A DNA stretch of 64,000 nt from Gammaproteobacteria bacterium. GTDB lineage: Bacteria; Pseudomonadota; Gammaproteobacteria; Pseudomonadales; Halieaceae. Under the pieces are notes generated by a model. That model saw only the letters and a list, made by a program, of their open reading frames with translations. It was not told where the DNA came from and searched no databases. Made by a program: the position numbers and the translations under genes. The DNA is taken from positions 62,001-126,000 of the forward strand of contig JANSYN010000009.1 in assembly GCA_024742415.1 (NCBI GenBank), read 5' to 3'. How positions within the stretch are numbered: the first letter of the stretch is position 1; every line of letters starts with the position of its first letter. Shown one piece after another: positions 53,031-61,282 of this stretch.

Positions 53031-53067
53031 CATGACACGCAGTCCAACGAGGCGCGATTATGTACTC

Positions 53068-54213
53068 ATGGAAAAAGGAATTTCAACAGCCGCAGTGTTG
53101 GTGCCGCCACAAACCGTGTGCGCGCTGTCAGCGCCTGGCGACACAACCCGTCAGTGCACAGACGTATGCCCCCCGGCGACGCGCAGCAACAGCCACCGCT
53201 CGCTCCCCCCGCGCGTCATTGATCTGCACTTGCTGTGGCGCATCCGCGCCGCCACTCGTACACTGGCGCGATTCATAGCTGCGTTAGCTGGCGCGTGTGC
53301 ACTGGTGCTAACCACCAGCGCTTGCACCCAAAAAGCACAACCTTCAATGCAGGCGACCGGCGACAGACCGGAGCCGGGTAACAGCCTTGCGCGGGAGTAC
53401 AGCCTTGCACGGGATTACAGCCTTGCACGGGATTACAGCCTTAAGCCAGGTAACAGCCTTGAGCCCAGTGACGGCCTTGAAACCACGGACAGTCTGGAGC
53501 CCAGTTACAGCCCTGAGCGCAACGACAGCCTTGAGCGCAACGACAGCCTTGAGCGCAACGGCAGCCTGGAGCAAGACCATCGCACTACTGCAGACAGCGC
53601 AGCAACTGGCACCGCCATCACTGCAGCATCGCACAGGCAAGCGCGCGCCGCGCGTGCCATTTTCAAAACTATTGCCGGGCAAAATACCAACGGCGGCGCT
53701 TTTTTTGGCCTTGGCTATGACGAGATGATGTCACACCACAGCAAGGGCTACATCAAGGGGCTGCAGAGCCCGCGCGCGCAGCTGACGGGACACTCGTTGT
53801 CGCGCCCTGCCCGCCCGGTGACGCGCTTGAAAAACGCTGGAGCCGACAACACCTTCGGCAATCCCCTCGACAACACCATCAACGCCACCGTCGGCAACAC
53901 CATCGCCAACACTACGGGGTGGTCGACAGCAGCCGCGGTTAGCCTGCAGCAAGCACGCAACGTCGACGAAAGCGCAAACGACAGCTCGAAAGGCAACGCA
54001 CACGGCAACCCGGCTAACAAAGCTACCGTGCCAGATACGCCCCGTGGGGCACAGAACCTAGCAGATCTCACTACTTCAGGCCTGACCGGGCGCCACCCCG
54101 ACTGGACTTCAACCACCCTTTTACCCCGGGGCCCGAGCGTGCCACAGCATCCCTCGGGCTGCATCGACGCGCCGCATGACGGCTACACCATCACATTGAG
54201 TTACCAGGATTAA
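53068..54213 (+). CDS. Hexapeptide-repeat protein, possible lipoprotein (unrecognised)
   Basis: Family not recognised. The frame spans 381 residues from the ATG at 53068. Alternatives are ATG 53023 (inside the operator-like repeat) and TTG 53230; the last would give a compact signal peptide RTLARFIAALAGACALVLTT followed by SAC, like a lipoprotein signal, although Thr at -3 is unusual. About 20 residues later there are eleven six-residue units of the form S-L-x-x-x-x (SLARDY, SLKPGN, SLEPSD, SLERND), encoded by 18-bp DNA repeats (53381-53578). The rest is Asn/Thr/Gly-rich and low in hydrophobic residues. Likely an exposed, intrinsically flexible protein. No ribosome site is convincing. It ends 2 bp before the next gene. 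Confidence 0.6.
   Translation: MEKGISTAAVLVPPQTVCALSAPGDTTRQCTDVCPPATRSNSHRSLPPRVIDLHLLWRIRAATRTLARFIAALAGACALVLTTSACTQKAQPSMQATGDRPEPGNSLAREYSLARDYSLARDYSLKPGNSLEPSDGLETTDSLEPSYSPERNDSLERNDSLERNGSLEQDHRTTADSAATGTAITAASHRQARAARAIFKTIAGQNTNGGAFFGLGYDEMMSHHSKGYIKGLQSPRAQLTGHSLSRPARPVTRLKNAGADNTFGNPLDNTINATVGNTIANTTGWSTAAAVSLQQARNVDESANDSSKGNAHGNPANKATVPDTPRGAQNLADLTTSGLTGRHPDWTSTTLLPRGPSVPQHPSGCIDAPHDGYTITLSYQD
53381..53578 (+). repeat. 18-bp coding tandem repeat (hexapeptide array)
   Basis: Eleven units of 18 bp within the repeat-protein gene. Two adjacent copies of agccttgcacgggattac are identical, as are two of agccttgagcgcaacgac; the others diverge. The length is in frame, so loss or gain of units preserves the downstream reading. 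Confidence 0.85.
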
Positions 54214-54215
54214 CT

Positions 54216-54413
54216 ATGACTGTGCAAAGACGCTCCGCAACCACTGGCAACCATCGACTGGCTGAACTGGCGAGAAACGCGTCAGCGTTGGCGCTATCCA
54301 TCGTCGCCTTTATCCCTTTCGTCGCCACGCTGCTGTTTGTCGCTTTCGTTGTGATTGTGCTGTGCATCCGCAATACGCCCAGGCCTGACTACGAGCAGTT
54401 CATCCGCAGCTAG
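54216..54413 (+). CDS. Small single-pass membrane protein
   Basis: Protein of 65 residues: a polar, basic N-terminus (MTVQRRSATTGNHRLAELAR), then a hydrophobic segment of about 30 residues (ALSIVAFIPFVATLLFVAFVV, slightly longer than a single helix needs), and a short acidic tail (RPDYEQFIRS). AGGA lies eight bases upstream of the ATG, two bases after the previous stop, so it is coupled to the repeat-protein gene. Function unknown. Confidence 0.68.
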   Translation: MTVQRRSATTGNHRLAELARNASALALSIVAFIPFVATLLFVAFVVIVLCIRNTPRPDYEQFIRS

Positions 54414-54551
54414 TTGAGCTTTCTGATCGTACTATCCACAGCCCAGGCCGCCGGTCTCTGTACTGTCCGGCCGCGCGCCAGCGCTGGTAATTTCCTGCAG
54501 CACACCTTACCGTGAACGGACATCGGCTCCACGGCAACCCTGCAAACGCGC

Positions 54552-56165
54552 ATGAACACCCTGATCACCACCCTGGACTGGACTATCATCGGCGTTTATC
54601 TCACAGCGCTAGTCACACTCAGCGCCTGGTTGTCGCGATCACAACACTCGCGCGGCGATTACTATGTTGCCGCACGCAGCACCGGCCCCTGGCCGATCGC
54701 AATCTCTGTTATGGCTACCCAGTGCTCAACCAACAGCATTCTGGGGGCGCCTGCGTTCGTGGCCTTTGCCGCCGGCGGCGGCCTGATCTGGTTGCAGTAC
54801 GAGCTGGCCGTGCCCATCGCCATGGTAATCGTGATGGTGTTTCTGCTGCCGATGTTTCGAAGCCTCTCACTGATCTCTGTTTATGATTACCTGGAGCGGC
54901 GCTTTGATCTGTCCACGCGGCTATGGCTAAGCGGCCTCTTTCAGGTGCTGCGTGCCTTTGCCACGGCGGTAACGGTGTACAGCATCGCACTGGTTATCGA
55001 GCTGATCTCGGGATTGTCATTCTTCTGGTCGGTGGTACTGCTGGGGGCCATCACGGTGGTCTACGATGTGTTGGGCGGCATTCGCGCCGTGATCTACAGC
55101 GACGTCATTCAGATGGTCATTCTGGTGAGTGTACTACTGCTGCTATTCGTACTGCTGCTGCACGCCATTGGCGGCTTCGAGCAACTCATCGCCGGTTTAC
55201 CACAAGAGCGCCGCACGGCCATCGATTTCGCCCACCACGGGCTGGGAGATGGCTACGATTTTGCCTTCTGGCCGATGCTATTCGGCGGGATCTTCCTCTA
55301 TGTGTCGTACTACGGCTGCGACCAGAGTCAGGTGCAGCGCGAGTTGTGTGCGCGTTCGGTTGACGACGGCAACCGAGCATTGTTCATCAACGGGCTGCTG
55401 CGCTTCCCTCTCGTTTTACTGTACTGCCTGATCGGCGCCGGCCTTGCCGTGTACGCCGCTGCAGAACCCGACTTCATCGCCGCGCTGCCGCGCAATGGCG
55501 AGGCTCCCAACTACAACCTTGCCGTACCACTTTACATGATCCAGCAATTGCCTACCGGCGTTGTCGGCATTGCGCTGGTGGCGCTCTTCGCCGCGGCGAT
55601 GTCGTCGCTGGACAGCGTCATCAACAGTCTCAGCGCAACCACCATGGAAGACTTTGTGCGACGCTTGCACCAGGGGCAGGCATGGTCAGACAGTCGCGAA
55701 TTGTTCTATTCGCGCCTGTTGACCGCAGCCTGGGGCGCAGTGACCCTGGCGATGGCATTCCACGTGGGCGACATAAGCGACACCGTGCTGGTGACCATCA
55801 ACAAAATCGGTTCGCTGATCAATGGGCCAGTGCTGGGCGTGTTTGCCCTTGGCTTGCTTACCCAGCACTGTAACGGCACCGGGGCACGGGCTGGTCTGGC
55901 CGCCGGATTCATCCTAAATCTGCTCTGCTGGCAGTTCGCTGAACAAGTGTCCTGGCTGTGGTGGAACGTCTTTGGTTTCGCAGCGACAGTGGCTGTGGGG
56001 TATGCGGTGAGCCTGGCGGGGGGTCGTCCTGCTGCGGATGTCAGGCAATGGGTATGGAGCCCTGCTCGCTACCGGCAGTTTGGATTTCTCATAAACTGGC
56101 TACCGCGCTACGCGCTGTTGATCGCCTGGTTTGCTATTTTGCTACTGCTTTTGACAGTGTTTTGA
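54552..56165 (+). CDS. Sodium:solute symporter (SSS family)
   Basis: Membrane transporter of 537 residues with about 13 helices. SSS features: RGDYYVAARSTGPWPIAISVMATQCST at the N-terminus in parts, YDVLGGIRAVIYSDVIQMVIL in the middle, YGCDQSQVQRELCARSVDDGN and AMSSLDSVINSLSATTMEDF. Substrate (sugar, amino acid, vitamin or short-chain acid) not decidable. No ribosome site of note before the ATG. The gene ends 130 bp before purU. Confidence 0.92.
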   Translation: MNTLITTLDWTIIGVYLTALVTLSAWLSRSQHSRGDYYVAARSTGPWPIAISVMATQCSTNSILGAPAFVAFAAGGGLIWLQYELAVPIAMVIVMVFLLPMFRSLSLISVYDYLERRFDLSTRLWLSGLFQVLRAFATAVTVYSIALVIELISGLSFFWSVVLLGAITVVYDVLGGIRAVIYSDVIQMVILVSVLLLLFVLLLHAIGGFEQLIAGLPQERRTAIDFAHHGLGDGYDFAFWPMLFGGIFLYVSYYGCDQSQVQRELCARSVDDGNRALFINGLLRFPLVLLYCLIGAGLAVYAAAEPDFIAALPRNGEAPNYNLAVPLYMIQQLPTGVVGIALVALFAAAMSSLDSVINSLSATTMEDFVRRLHQGQAWSDSRELFYSRLLTAAWGAVTLAMAFHVGDISDTVLVTINKIGSLINGPVLGVFALGLLTQHCNGTGARAGLAAGFILNLLCWQFAEQVSWLWWNVFGFAATVAVGYAVSLAGGRPAADVRQWVWSPARYRQFGFLINWLPRYALLIAWFAILLLLLTVF

Positions 56166-56295
56166 ACACCCTGCCCCGGCACCTGCCGATAGGTTCTTTT
56201 GGCAAATACACCGCAAACCTGCGGGCAGCCCAACCGCCCGCATCTTTGCTAGAATCACCCGCCTGCCGCTCGCAACCGCCACAGGAATCGATTCA

Positions 56296-57174
56296 GTGAC
56301 ACAAAGCAACAATCCCAGGTGCAACTACATACTCACCGCCACCTGCCGCGCTGACACGGGGGTTGTTGCCGCCGTTAGTGGCTTTCTGGCCAATCGCGAT
56401 TGCTACATTTGCGCGCTTGAACAGTTTGACGATGAATCTACCAACCGTTTTTTTATGCGGGCTGTGTTCCGCCTGCAGGGTGCCTCGCCGGATATCGACC
56501 AGATCAGGCAGGCGTTCAGCGACGTGGCGCAACGCCTGGGCATGCACTGGCAGTTTCATGATCCACGCGTGCCCACCCCGGTTATGATCATGGTGTCGAA
56601 GTTTGATCACTGCCTCGACGACCTGCTCTACCGCTGTCGCACCGGGGATCTGCACATGCGCGTAACCGCAGTGGTGTCCAACCACGATGACCTGCGGCCA
56701 CTGGCAGAACGCGAGAATATACCGTTCGTGCATCTGCCAGTTGATGCAACCAACAAGGCAGCGCAGGAGGCGCAGGTGCTCAAACTGGTGCAGGAGACCG
56801 GCACAGAGCTTGTGGTTCTGGCGCGCTACATGCAGATCCTGTCGGCCGATATGGTCGCGGCACTCGCCGGCCGCTGCATCAACATTCACCACTCTTTCCT
56901 GCCGGGATTCAAAGGCGCAAGGCCCTATCACCAGGCCTATGATCGCGGCGTCAAGCTCATTGGCGCTACCGCACACTACGTTACCAGTGACCTGGACGAA
57001 GGTCCGATCATCGAGCAGTTGGTCACCCGCGTCGATCACAACCACACGCCGGAACACCTGGTACGCATGGGCCGCGACAACGAGTCCATGGCACTGGCCA
57101 GGGCCGTGAAGTATCACATTGAGCGCAGAGTCTTTCTGGATGGCAACAAAACCGTCGTGTTTTTGGGCAGCTAA
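56296..57174 (+). CDS. purU: Formyltetrahydrofolate deformylase
   Basis: Hydrolyses 10-formyl-THF to formate and THF, 292 residues. The N-terminal ACT domain (ILTATCRADTGVVAAVSGFLANRDCYI in parts) is followed by the formyltransferase-like catalytic domain: INIHHSFLPGFKGARPYHQA holds the catalytic Asn and His, and TSDLDEGPIIEQ the Asp. The start is a GTG at 56296 with AGGA ten bases upstream. It ends 7 bp before the first RAYT-type repeat. Confidence 0.95.
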   Translation: MTQSNNPRCNYILTATCRADTGVVAAVSGFLANRDCYICALEQFDDESTNRFFMRAVFRLQGASPDIDQIRQAFSDVAQRLGMHWQFHDPRVPTPVMIMVSKFDHCLDDLLYRCRTGDLHMRVTAVVSNHDDLRPLAERENIPFVHLPVDATNKAAQEAQVLKLVQETGTELVVLARYMQILSADMVAALAGRCINIHHSFLPGFKGARPYHQAYDRGVKLIGATAHYVTSDLDEGPIIEQLVTRVDHNHTPEHLVRMGRDNESMALARAVKYHIERRVFLDGNKTVVFLGS

Positions 57175-57180
57175 AAGTAA

Positions 57181-57269
57181 GGGGTCAGAGCCCTTTTCCA
57201 AAATAAGGGGTCAGAGCCCTTTTCAGAAAAGGGGTCCAGAAAAGGGGTCCAGAAAAGGGGTCAGTGCCC
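57181..57269 (+). repeat. REP-like repeats flanking the RAYT transposase (left side)
   Basis: Two copies of ggggtcagagccctttt (57181-57197 and 57207-57223), followed by three 13-bp units aaaaggggtccag (57227-57265, last degenerate). The same 17-mer, inverted, occurs on the other side of the transposase gene, bracketing it. Confidence 0.9.
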
Positions 57270-57369
57270 TATTCGCAGATCTTTTGAGATCGGAGCCTTT
57301 TTCTGATGTTCTAGCGCCCACATACTTTCACTAGCATCGCTGGTCACCAAATCGGCCGGGAGAGCAGCG

Positions 57370-58062
57370 ATGCCAAGAAAACCTCGATTCTTTGTTCCGG
57401 GCATCGCCGCACACATTGTGCAGCGAGGAAACAACCGGCAGCCCACGTTCTTCGAAGAACAGGATTATCGTGTCTATTTGTCATTACTTCGCGCAGCCGC
57501 AAAGCGCTATAGATGTCTTATCCACGCCTACACACTTATGACCAATCACGTTCACATTCTCGCGACTCCGATCGAGCAAACATCTGTCAGTCAGTTGATG
57601 CAACATCTCGGCAGGCACTACGTACCCCACATCAACAGAAAGTACGGCCGCACTGGCACCTTATGGGAGGGCCGGTTCAAGGCAAGTACTGTTGAGAGTT
57701 CATCTTACGTTCTGGCGTGCTATCGCTACATCGAGCTGAACCCAGTGAGGGCGCGGATAGTCGACCGACCAGCCGACTACCCATGGTCCAGCTTCAAAAG
57801 GAATGCCTGCCTGGCTCCGGATAGAACAATCGTTGAACATCCGGAATACAGTAGATTAGGATCAAGCAGGGCAAAACGCGCGTCGAACTATCTACAACTC
57901 TTCGAGCAGCCTTTGGGAGAGGACGGGCACAGTGCCATCAGGCTGCATACACACTCAGGCACCCCCCTGGGTAGCAAGCCTTTCCGCGAAGGCATTGATC
58001 AAGCGCTATCACTGAACACTGGCCAGCCAAAGAGAGGCAGACCAAGCATTAAAGGGCTCTGA
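57370..58062 (+). CDS. REP-associated tyrosine transposase (RAYT, IS200/Y1-like)
   Basis: Single-strand transposase of 230 residues in the Y1 HUH family. The metal-binding HUH motif is LMTNHVHILA (His 60 and 62), and the catalytic tyrosine lies in CYRYIELNPVRA (Tyr about 120). GRTGTLWEGRFKAS and DYPWSSF are typical RAYT motifs. The gene is bracketed by inverted copies of ggggtcagagccctttt, and the stop codon is part of the right-hand repeat (aaagggctctgacccc), so the protein ends with KGL encoded by the repeat itself. The gene is less GC-rich than its neighbours, indicating recent arrival. Such RAYTs are domesticated and spread REP elements. Confidence 0.94.
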   Translation: MPRKPRFFVPGIAAHIVQRGNNRQPTFFEEQDYRVYLSLLRAAAKRYRCLIHAYTLMTNHVHILATPIEQTSVSQLMQHLGRHYVPHINRKYGRTGTLWEGRFKASTVESSSYVLACYRYIELNPVRARIVDRPADYPWSSFKRNACLAPDRTIVEHPEYSRLGSSRAKRASNYLQLFEQPLGEDGHSAIRLHTHSGTPLGSKPFREGIDQALSLNTGQPKRGRPSIKGL

Positions 58063-58134
58063 CCCCTATTTATATGACCCCTATTTATAAAAGGGCTCTG
58101 ACCCCTATTTATGGACCCCTATTTATGACCCCTA
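58051..58134 (+). repeat. REP-like repeats flanking the RAYT transposase (right side)
   Basis: Inverted copies of the left repeat: aaagggctctgacccc at 58051-58066 and aaaagggctctgacccc at 58089-58105, followed by three decaying units of tatttatgacccct to about 58134. The first copy contains the transposase stop codon. Confidence 0.9.
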
Positions 58135-58162
58135 GTTAATTGACGCCTTTCTAGTGCCCTGA

Positions 58163-59377
<1,215 letters not shown>

Positions 59378-59468
59378 CCCCGCAATTTACCACCGGGAAG
59401 AGATCAAGTCAGGCCGCGCATCATGCCAACGGGCAGGAATAACACATACAAATGGCGCGCCGGTGCCG

Positions 59469-59834
59469 CTAGGACTCTGCCGCAGTGCCCGCACAACCGT
59501 AGAGGCGATTGTAACGTCGCTGCGCCCAGCGGTCATAGCACCCGTGGGCCACCGAGCGCACGCCCGGCCACAGCAAGACGCGCCACAGAGCGCCAAAAAC
59601 CGTGTGCTGCCATACAGCAACATTCGCGGCCAGACCCGTCACCATTACTCCATCGGCACGCTGTAAATGCAGGGATTTCAACAACGCTTCTGTCGCGGGC
59701 AGTCGGGCCGCAGTCGCCGAATGAATGTCCTGGAAGGCCAGGCCATCGTCCGCGAGCTTTCGTAACAAGGCGACTTCGCGACGGCACAAAGGGCAACGTC
59801 CGTCATAAAAAAGCGTCTCGATGGCCCTTGTCAT
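59469..59834 (-). CDS. DCC-family thiol-disulfide oxidoreductase-like protein (DUF393)
   Basis: Protein of 121 residues with the DUF393 signature: LFYDGRCPLCRREVALLRKLA near the N-terminus (a CPLC redox-type pair), FQDIHSATAARLPATEALLKSL in parts, VMVTGLAANVAVWQHT and the helix RWAQRRYNRLYGC. Family members are thiol-disulfide oxidoreductase-like and often membrane-associated. The ATG at 59834 is used; the longer frame is arginine-rich shadow. It may be cotranscribed with the small membrane protein upstream, 91 bp away. Confidence 0.82.
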   Translation of the reverse strand: MTRAIETLFYDGRCPLCRREVALLRKLADDGLAFQDIHSATAARLPATEALLKSLHLQRADGVMVTGLAANVAVWQHTVFGALWRVLLWPGVRSVAHGCYDRWAQRRYNRLYGCAGTAAES

Positions 59835-59925
59835 GCCACTGCCATCACGTTGCCGCTCCCTACCCATGCGGGCGATGCGGGCGCAAATGGCGCACCACCG
59901 GCGAGAACAAGCGCGCCGTCTGCCT

Positions 59926-60243
59926 TCAAGCCTCGCTGTCCATCTTCCATACACAGCGTGATGAAGCACTCAAGTCATGAGTAGAAGCCTCTATCACTGC
60001 CAGCCGCTTCTCGCTCTCGCGAAACACGGCCACCGTCAACGCAACACCGCTGAGTATCAGCATGTGGCCCAGCCACACTGCCGCAAAATTGAAGATGGAC
60101 AAGAACGCGAGACAAAAAATCATGCTCCACATCCAGGCCAGCACCTGCATAAAATAATGCTGCGACGCAAGGTCCAGATGCCTCAACGGATTACGCCGGT
60201 TATCCATCACCGCCGCCCAACACTCTGCAATATACGCTTTCAT
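59926..60243 (-). CDS. Small two-helix membrane protein (unrecognised)
   Basis: Protein of 105 residues. A cytoplasmic, charged N-terminus (WAAVMDNRRNPLRHLDLASQ) precedes two hydrophobic segments (VLAWMWSMIFCLAFLSIF and WLGHMLILSGVALTVAVF) and a polar C-terminus. I cannot name the family. The ATG at 60243 fits; the frame extends to 60519 without homology. Between GST and DUF393 genes on the minus strand. Confidence 0.62.
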   Translation of the reverse strand: MKAYIAECWAAVMDNRRNPLRHLDLASQHYFMQVLAWMWSMIFCLAFLSIFNFAAVWLGHMLILSGVALTVAVFRESEKRLAVIEASTHDLSASSRCVWKMDSEA

Positions 60244-60356
60244 AGGTTTGATACCCTTTTTACCTGTGTGTAGGAACTTACGCCAGAAAGGGTAGACCGG
60301 TTCACCCGGATCAACTTCGCAACCGTAGAGCAGTCGCGCCGCGCCAGCGAAACGCC

Positions 60357-60968
60357 CTATAGCGATGCTGCCCGCGCAAAGGCAGGCCGCGCCATCGCAC
60401 GTTGCAGGTAAGCCCGCACGCGCGGTGTAGCGTCCGTCACGTAGCCCAGGTAATCGGCAATCATCAAGCCGAATACGAGCATGATGTCGGCTGCGCTGAA
60501 GTCCTCGCCAAGTATCCATTGCTGCTGGCCCAACGCCTGCTCGACCACGTCCACCAGTCCGCTCGCCATATCGCGCCCGCGCTCTACCAATGCGGGGATG
60601 CGGCGCTCCTGCGGCATGGGGCCGCTGTGCGCCGCGATTTCACCCATAATGATCGTTAGCGGGTTTTCACCGTACTCCAGCCATTGAATGGCCAGCGCAC
60701 CGGCCTGCGTGTCACGCGGCGGCAGGAGCTGGTTGTTGCCGTAACGTGCATCGAGGTACTGCAAGATGGCGCTGGTTTCCCAAAGCACAAAGCCCTCATC
60801 TTCAATTGCTGGTACCTTGCCCAGAGGGTTGATCTTCAGGTATTCAGGCTGCGTCATCGCCGCGCTGAACATCTCGATGGTTTTCAGTTGGTACGCTAGG
60901 CCAATTTCCTCGCAGTACCAGATCACGCGCGTCGAGCGCGACATGGGAGAATGGTGGATGGTGATCAT
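60357..60968 (-). CDS. Glutathione S-transferase
   Basis: GST of 203 residues. The thioredoxin-like N-terminal domain has HSPMSRSTRVIWYCEEIGL with the catalytic Ser, LKINPLGKVPAIEDEGFVLWETSAILQYL with the glutathione-binding Glu-Thr-Ser. The C-terminal helical domain contains LGEDFSAADIMLVF. Preceded by an 11-bp repeat array that places several AGGA sites ahead of the ATG. Its substrate is unknown. Convergent/tandem context with the phosphoenolpyruvate carboxylase gene further upstream. Confidence 0.92.
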   Translation of the reverse strand: MITIHHSPMSRSTRVIWYCEEIGLAYQLKTIEMFSAAMTQPEYLKINPLGKVPAIEDEGFVLWETSAILQYLDARYGNNQLLPPRDTQAGALAIQWLEYGENPLTIIMGEIAAHSGPMPQERRIPALVERGRDMASGLVDVVEQALGQQQWILGEDFSAADIMLVFGLMIADYLGYVTDATPRVRAYLQRAMARPAFARAASL

Positions 60969-61282
60969 GATGAGTGTTCCTGCTGGGTTCCTGCTGGGTT
61001 TCTGGTAGGTTCCTAATGGGCTCCTGGTGGGTTCCCGGTGAATCACTGATGAGTTGGTGCCTCGCCGCACCTGCACACGCGATTGCCGCAATCGCCTGCA
61101 AAAAACCGGGAGTGCGCCCGACGCAATGACAACATACTTTGGCTGTCACTCAGCGCCATAACGCGCATGCCTAAGCCAGCGCGCTGGCAGGATTACACAG
61201 ATAAGGTTTTGACAACGTAGCACCCCGCTTTTTCGTGGCGTTTGCCAACTTGTCCTGGCGCTAAAACACCGCCTTTTTGCTG
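60969..61282. other. Intergenic region between the GST start and the ppc stop
   Basis: About 314 bp. The first 75 bp form the 11-bp repeat array; the rest shows no ORF. A GGCG/CGCC hairpin lies just past the ppc stop without a T-run, and a TTGACA (61209-61214) without a matching -10 is seen on the plus strand. Confidence 0.5.
60977..61042 (-). repeat. 11-bp tandem repeat, 6 copies, in the GST leader
   Basis: Read on the plus strand the units are ttcctgctggg (two perfect), tttctggtagg, ttcctaatggg, ctcctggtggg and ttcccggtgaa. On the minus strand most units carry an AGGA core, so several Shine-Dalgarno-like sequences stand in series before the GST start at 60968, the closest being about ten bases upstream. 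Confidence 0.88.

Larger units (their letters stand above)
52471..53067. other. A/T-rich spacer between the LuxR gene and the repeat-protein gene
   Basis: About 600 bp, visibly richer in A/T than the rest of the window. It contains the two operator-like repeats, a nearly pure purine tract (about 52842-52904) made mainly of A, and small inverted repeats such as tttct-tt-agaaa at 52786-52797 and gtttctttaaac at about 52815. Short frames on both strands have no homology. It is consistent with an intrinsically curved regulatory region or recently acquired DNA. Confidence 0.6.

Noticed and set aside
52578-53033. Short frames in the A/T-rich spacer, one Phe/Ser-rich (52791-53033, minus) and one Arg/Lys-rich (plus)
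   Set aside because: They have low-complexity products from the purine tract, no ribosome site and no homology.
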